From Thermoleophilia bacterium (lineage in GTDB: Bacteria > Actinomycetota > Thermoleophilia > Gaiellales > JAICJC01): a stretch of DNA of 27,226 bases. The stretch lies in contig JAICJM010000034.1 of assembly GCA_025928435.1 (NCBI GenBank), forward strand, positions 1 to 27,226, in the 5' to 3' direction. The notes beneath the pieces were generated by a model. It searched no databases. It was not told where the DNA came from and saw nothing but the letters and a program-made list of their open reading frames with translations. This document shows positions 24,284 through 27,226 of the stretch, piece by piece. Numbering within the stretch: position 1 is the stretch's first letter; the number at the start of each line of letters is the position of its first letter. The position numbers were made by a program, and so were the translations under genes.

Positions 24284-27226
24284 TCAGGCGACCGGCTCGA
24301 CGGACGCCGGCTCGGCGATGGCGCCGGCCCGCGCGAGCCAGGGCGCCGCGCCCAGCTCGGCGAAGGTCGCCCGCGCGGCTGCCGCGAGCGGCGCCGCCTC
24401 CTCGGACCGGCCGGCTGCGACCAGTCGCTCGGCGTGCTCGAGCTCGGTGACCGCACGCCAGAACGCGATCCCCAGTCCGTCGAAGGTCGCCTGCGCGACG
24501 GCGAAGTGCATGCTCGCGATCTCGGTCGTCTCCGCCAGCCGTGCACGGGCGCGGTTGGCATGGGCGCCCATCGACGGCGGCCGCAGACCGGGCGGCATCC
24601 CCTCGAGCCGGCCGACGAGCTCCTCCGCCCTGACGCGGTCGCCGATGGCGAGCGCCGCCTCGATCGCCCACATGAACCCCATCTTCGCGTCCTGCCCGTC
24701 GATCCCGAGCGTCTCGCCGAGCTCGATCGTGCGGCACCCGAGCTCCACAGCCTCGGCGTGCCGGCCCTCCGCATGGAGGATGCAGGCCTGCGCCGCACAC
24801 CACGCGGCCCGCTCCTGGACGTCGGCGGAATTCTCGACCCGGGCGTAGATCTCGAGCAGGCGCCGGGCGGCGGCGAGATCACCGCGGTGAACCTGGATCT
24901 CGAGGATCGAGCTGAGCGGGCTGAGCAGCGTGCCACCGGTCGACAGGTGCTCCTCCGGCAGCTCCTGGTACACCGCCATCGCCTCGTCCCAGCGCCCGAG
25001 CATGTAGAGCGCGTACGTCGACTCGCTCTGGGCGAACCACTCGTGCGGACGGCTGCCGACCACGCGTCCGAGCTCGAGCGCCCGCTCGAGATGGGCGAGC
25101 GCGTCCGGATAGCGGTCACGCCGGAACGCGAGATCGGACAGGTTGGACGCCGCCCTGCTCGCCTCCTCGCGCAGCTGGTGCGTCTGCGCCAGCTCGAGCG
25201 CGAGTCCGAAGAGCCCTCGCGCTTCCTCGGGATGCCGCCCCGACGCGCCGACCATCGCCTTGATCATCACCGCGTTCGCGAGCACCCGCGGCAGGCCCTG
25301 GGCCTCGGCGATGTCGAGCGCCTGCTCGACGAGCTCGACGCACCGATCGATGTCGCCGGTGAAGTACGAAGCGCCGGCCAGGCGGGCGGCCAGCTCGGCG
25401 AACGGCTCGTCGGGCGGCTCGTCGCGCAGGACGTCGTAGGCGCGCTGCATGCGGACGAGCGCCTCGTCGACACGGCCATGCGCCTGGTCGATGCGCGAAC
25501 GGACGATGAGCACGCGCGCCGCCTGCCCGTGGTCGCCGGCATCCTCGAAGAGGGCATGCGCGCGGTCCGCGAGCTCGGCGGCCGCGTCCTGGGACGCGGC
25601 CCGCATCGCCATCTCGGCCGCCCGCGCGAGCAGGCGCGCCTGGTCGAGGCCCGTCTCCGAGAGATCGCCCGCACGGGTGTAGTAGCGCTGGGCCTCGGTC
25701 GGCGCTCCGAGCGACTCCGCCCGCTCGCCCGCGCGCACGAGCAGCTCGCGCCCCCGTCGCCGCACCGCGTCCGCTCCGTCGGCGTCCGGCGCGATGGTGA
25801 ACGCGTCGATGTAGTGCGAGGCGAGCACCTCGACGATCTCGTCGTCGTCGGCCAGGGTGCGTTCGAGGTAGTCCGCCGCAGCCAGATGGCGCTCGCGGCG
25901 GTCGCGCAGCGACAGCATCTCGTAGGCGACGCGGCGCATCAGGTCCTGGAGGAAGCCGTACTGGCCGTGCTCGGGCGAGCGCGGATCGGCCTGGATCGAG
26001 AACACCTCCTTGCGAACGAGCGCCGCCAGCACGGCCTCGCAGGCGGCGGCGTCGATCCCGGAGAGCGCCTCGACGGCGTTGCGCGTGAAGGTCTTGCCGA
26101 GCACCGCGCCGTCCTGGACGACCCGGCGCTCGTCGTCGGAGAGGCCGTCGAGGCGGGCCGCGATCAGCGCGTGCAGGGTTTCCGGCACCTCCAGCGCGTC
26201 GACCGGCCCGGCCGGCCGGTACACGCTCCCCTCGCGCACGAGGTGGCCGCGGTCGAGCAGCATCCGCACCGTCTCCATCGCATACAGCGGGACGCCCTCG
26301 GCGCGGGCCAGGATCTGGCTGCGGAGCGCGTCGGGGAGGCCGGGAACGAGGCCCTCCAGCAGCTCGAGCATGGCCGATTCCGGCAGCGACTCGAGGTAGA
26401 TCGACGTGAAGTTGCGCTTGCCGGCGCCCCAGGTCGTCCGGCGATCGAGCAGCTCCGGCCGGGCCGCGGTGACGACGAAGAGCGGACTCTGCCGCGACCA
26501 GTCGAGCAGGTACTCGATGAAGTCGAGCAGCGAGGCGTCCGCCCACTGCATGTCCTCGAACACGAGCACGGTCGGGTACGCGTCCGCCAGCCGCTCGAAG
26601 AACGTGCGCCAGGCCGCGAACAGGTCTTCGCGCGCGAACGCCGTACCCTCCTCGAGGCCGATCAGGTGGGCGACGCGGGGCTCGACGAACCCGCGCTCGT
26701 CCGCGTCGGAGATGTGCTCATGGATCACGCCGGAGAGCTTCCCGAGCGCGACGTCGGACGGCTCGTCCTCGCTGATCCTGCAGCGCATCCGCACCATGTC
26801 GGCCAGCGCCCAGTAGGTGACGCCCTCGCCGTAGGAGAGGCAGCGGCCGCGGTGCCAGTAGATGATCTGGGCCAGGCCGTCGAAGTACTTGTAGAACTCC
26901 CACCCGAGCCGTGACTTGCCGATGCCGGCGATCCCGGTCACCGAGACGAGGTGCGCGCGGCGCTCGTCCGCCGACGCGTGGAACAGCTCCTTGATCAGGC
27001 GCAGCTCGCGGTCGCGGCCGACGAAGGGCGCCTCGAGGCCCTCGGACTTGAGGGCGCCGCGGGCGCCGGAGACCACCCGCACCGCCCGCGAGAGCCGGTA
27101 CAGGCCCGACTTGCCCTTCAGCTCGTGGGTGCCGGCGTCCTCGTAGACGACGGTCGGCTCGGTCGCGCGCCGGGTGGCGTCGCCGGCGAGCACCTGGCCC
27201 GGCTCGGCCACCGACTGGATCCGCGC
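24284..27226 (-). CDS. Class III cyclase-AAA-TPR regulator, C-terminal part (cut by window edge)
   Basis: About 980 residues are visible. The first 45 (ARIQSVAEPGQVLAGDATRR, then EDAGTHELKGKSG) match the end of a class III adenylate/guanylate cyclase catalytic domain. Next is an AAA-type ATPase of the kind found with BTAD/LuxR regulators: FVGRDRELRLIKELF, Walker A GIAGIGKSRL and Walker B TVLVFEDMQWAD. A long helical region of TPR-like repeats follows (about 450-960; EAQRYYTRAGDL, ARLLARAAEMAMRAA, PDALAHLERALELGRVVG). It probably makes cAMP or acts as a signalling hub, but the cyclase metal-binding and substrate residues lie beyond the window, so activity cannot be judged. There is no C-terminal LuxR HTH. 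It is the gene upstream of the exported protein at 23572. Confidence 0.88.
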   Translation of the reverse strand, partial: ARIQSVAEPGQVLAGDATRRATEPTVVYEDAGTHELKGKSGLYRLSRAVRVVSGARGALKSEGLEAPFVGRDRELRLIKELFHASADERRAHLVSVTGIAGIGKSRLGWEFYKYFDGLAQIIYWHRGRCLSYGEGVTYWALADMVRMRCRISEDEPSDVALGKLSGVIHEHISDADERGFVEPRVAHLIGLEEGTAFAREDLFAAWRTFFERLADAYPTVLVFEDMQWADASLLDFIEYLLDWSRQSPLFVVTAARPELLDRRTTWGAGKRNFTSIYLESLPESAMLELLEGLVPGLPDALRSQILARAEGVPLYAMETVRMLLDRGHLVREGSVYRPAGPVDALEVPETLHALIAARLDGLSDDERRVVQDGAVLGKTFTRNAVEALSGIDAAACEAVLAALVRKEVFSIQADPRSPEHGQYGFLQDLMRRVAYEMLSLRDRRERHLAAADYLERTLADDDEIVEVLASHYIDAFTIAPDADGADAVRRRGRELLVRAGERAESLGAPTEAQRYYTRAGDLSETGLDQARLLARAAEMAMRAASQDAAAELADRAHALFEDAGDHGQAARVLIVRSRIDQAHGRVDEALVRMQRAYDVLRDEPPDEPFAELAARLAGASYFTGDIDRCVELVEQALDIAEAQGLPRVLANAVMIKAMVGASGRHPEEARGLFGLALELAQTHQLREEASRAASNLSDLAFRRDRYPDALAHLERALELGRVVGSRPHEWFAQSESTYALYMLGRWDEAMAVYQELPEEHLSTGGTLLSPLSSILEIQVHRGDLAAARRLLEIYARVENSADVQERAAWCAAQACILHAEGRHAEAVELGCRTIELGETLGIDGQDAKMGFMWAIEAALAIGDRVRAEELVGRLEGMPPGLRPPSMGAHANRARARLAETTEIASMHFAVAQATFDGLGIAFWRAVTELEHAERLVAAGRSEEAAPLAAAARATFAELGAAPWLARAGAIAEPASVEPVA

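Noticed and set aside
24152..26914. A 920-codon open frame on the plus strand
   Set aside because: Antisense shadow of the AAA/TPR regulator; composition is Arg/Gly/Ala-rich with no recognisable domain.

Overview
The window is about 27 kb of very GC-rich, gene-dense DNA with almost every codon ending in G or C, many GTG starts and many 1-4 nt gene overlaps. Together with the gene content (a translationally coupled zinc uptake operon beside a Zur-type repressor, a deoC/aldehyde dehydrogenase operon, and a cyclase-AAA-TPR regulator) this suggests an actinobacterium, most likely a deep lineage such as Thermoleophilia/Gaiellales. That placement is inference from style and remembered gene families, not a search. 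It is a chromosomal segment; no rRNA, tRNA, CRISPR array, transposase or phage genes are seen.

Layout: (1) 1-5461: the DNA-uptake genes comEC (cut by the window edge) and comEA, then a two-gene ABC-2 exporter on the opposite strand whose ATPase carries a frameshift, then leuS. (2) 5495-10954: a DUF2269-like membrane protein, a persulfide-dioxygenase-like MBL hydrolase, a PilZ protein, a YtcJ-type amidohydrolase overlapping a DUF2182 membrane protein, and an L,D-transpeptidase. (3) 11000-12518: a candidate retron. A retron-type reverse transcriptase, with one base apparently missing near its 5' end, is preceded by a 165-nt segment bounded by a 22-nt inverted repeat placed exactly where retron a1/a2 repeats lie. 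(4) 12540-17210: an unrecognised multi-span membrane protein and the operon deoC, ALDH, catalytically dead ALDH-like protein, small membrane protein. (5) 17245-19349: a degenerating patch (a secreted-protein remnant, and a TadA-like deaminase lacking its zinc site) next to an intact single-chain PheRS-like protein. (6) 19504-23550: zinc ABC transporter znuA-znuC-znuB, divergent from a Zur-like Fur protein and an LLM-class flavin oxidoreductase, with a Zur-box-like site between them. (7) 23572-27226: a secreted single-pass protein and the large C-terminal part of a cyclase/AAA/TPR regulator.

The most unusual observations are the candidate retron and a family of 31-nt palindromes (2965, 12512, 13580, 23544). 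These palindromes begin with TGAAT on both strands, so each supplies the stop codons of the genes that end in it. The perfect copies look like bidirectional intrinsic terminators. Three genes each seem to lack a single base (near 1846, 11260 and 17773). This could be real decay or base-calling error in the assembly, and the raw reads would decide.
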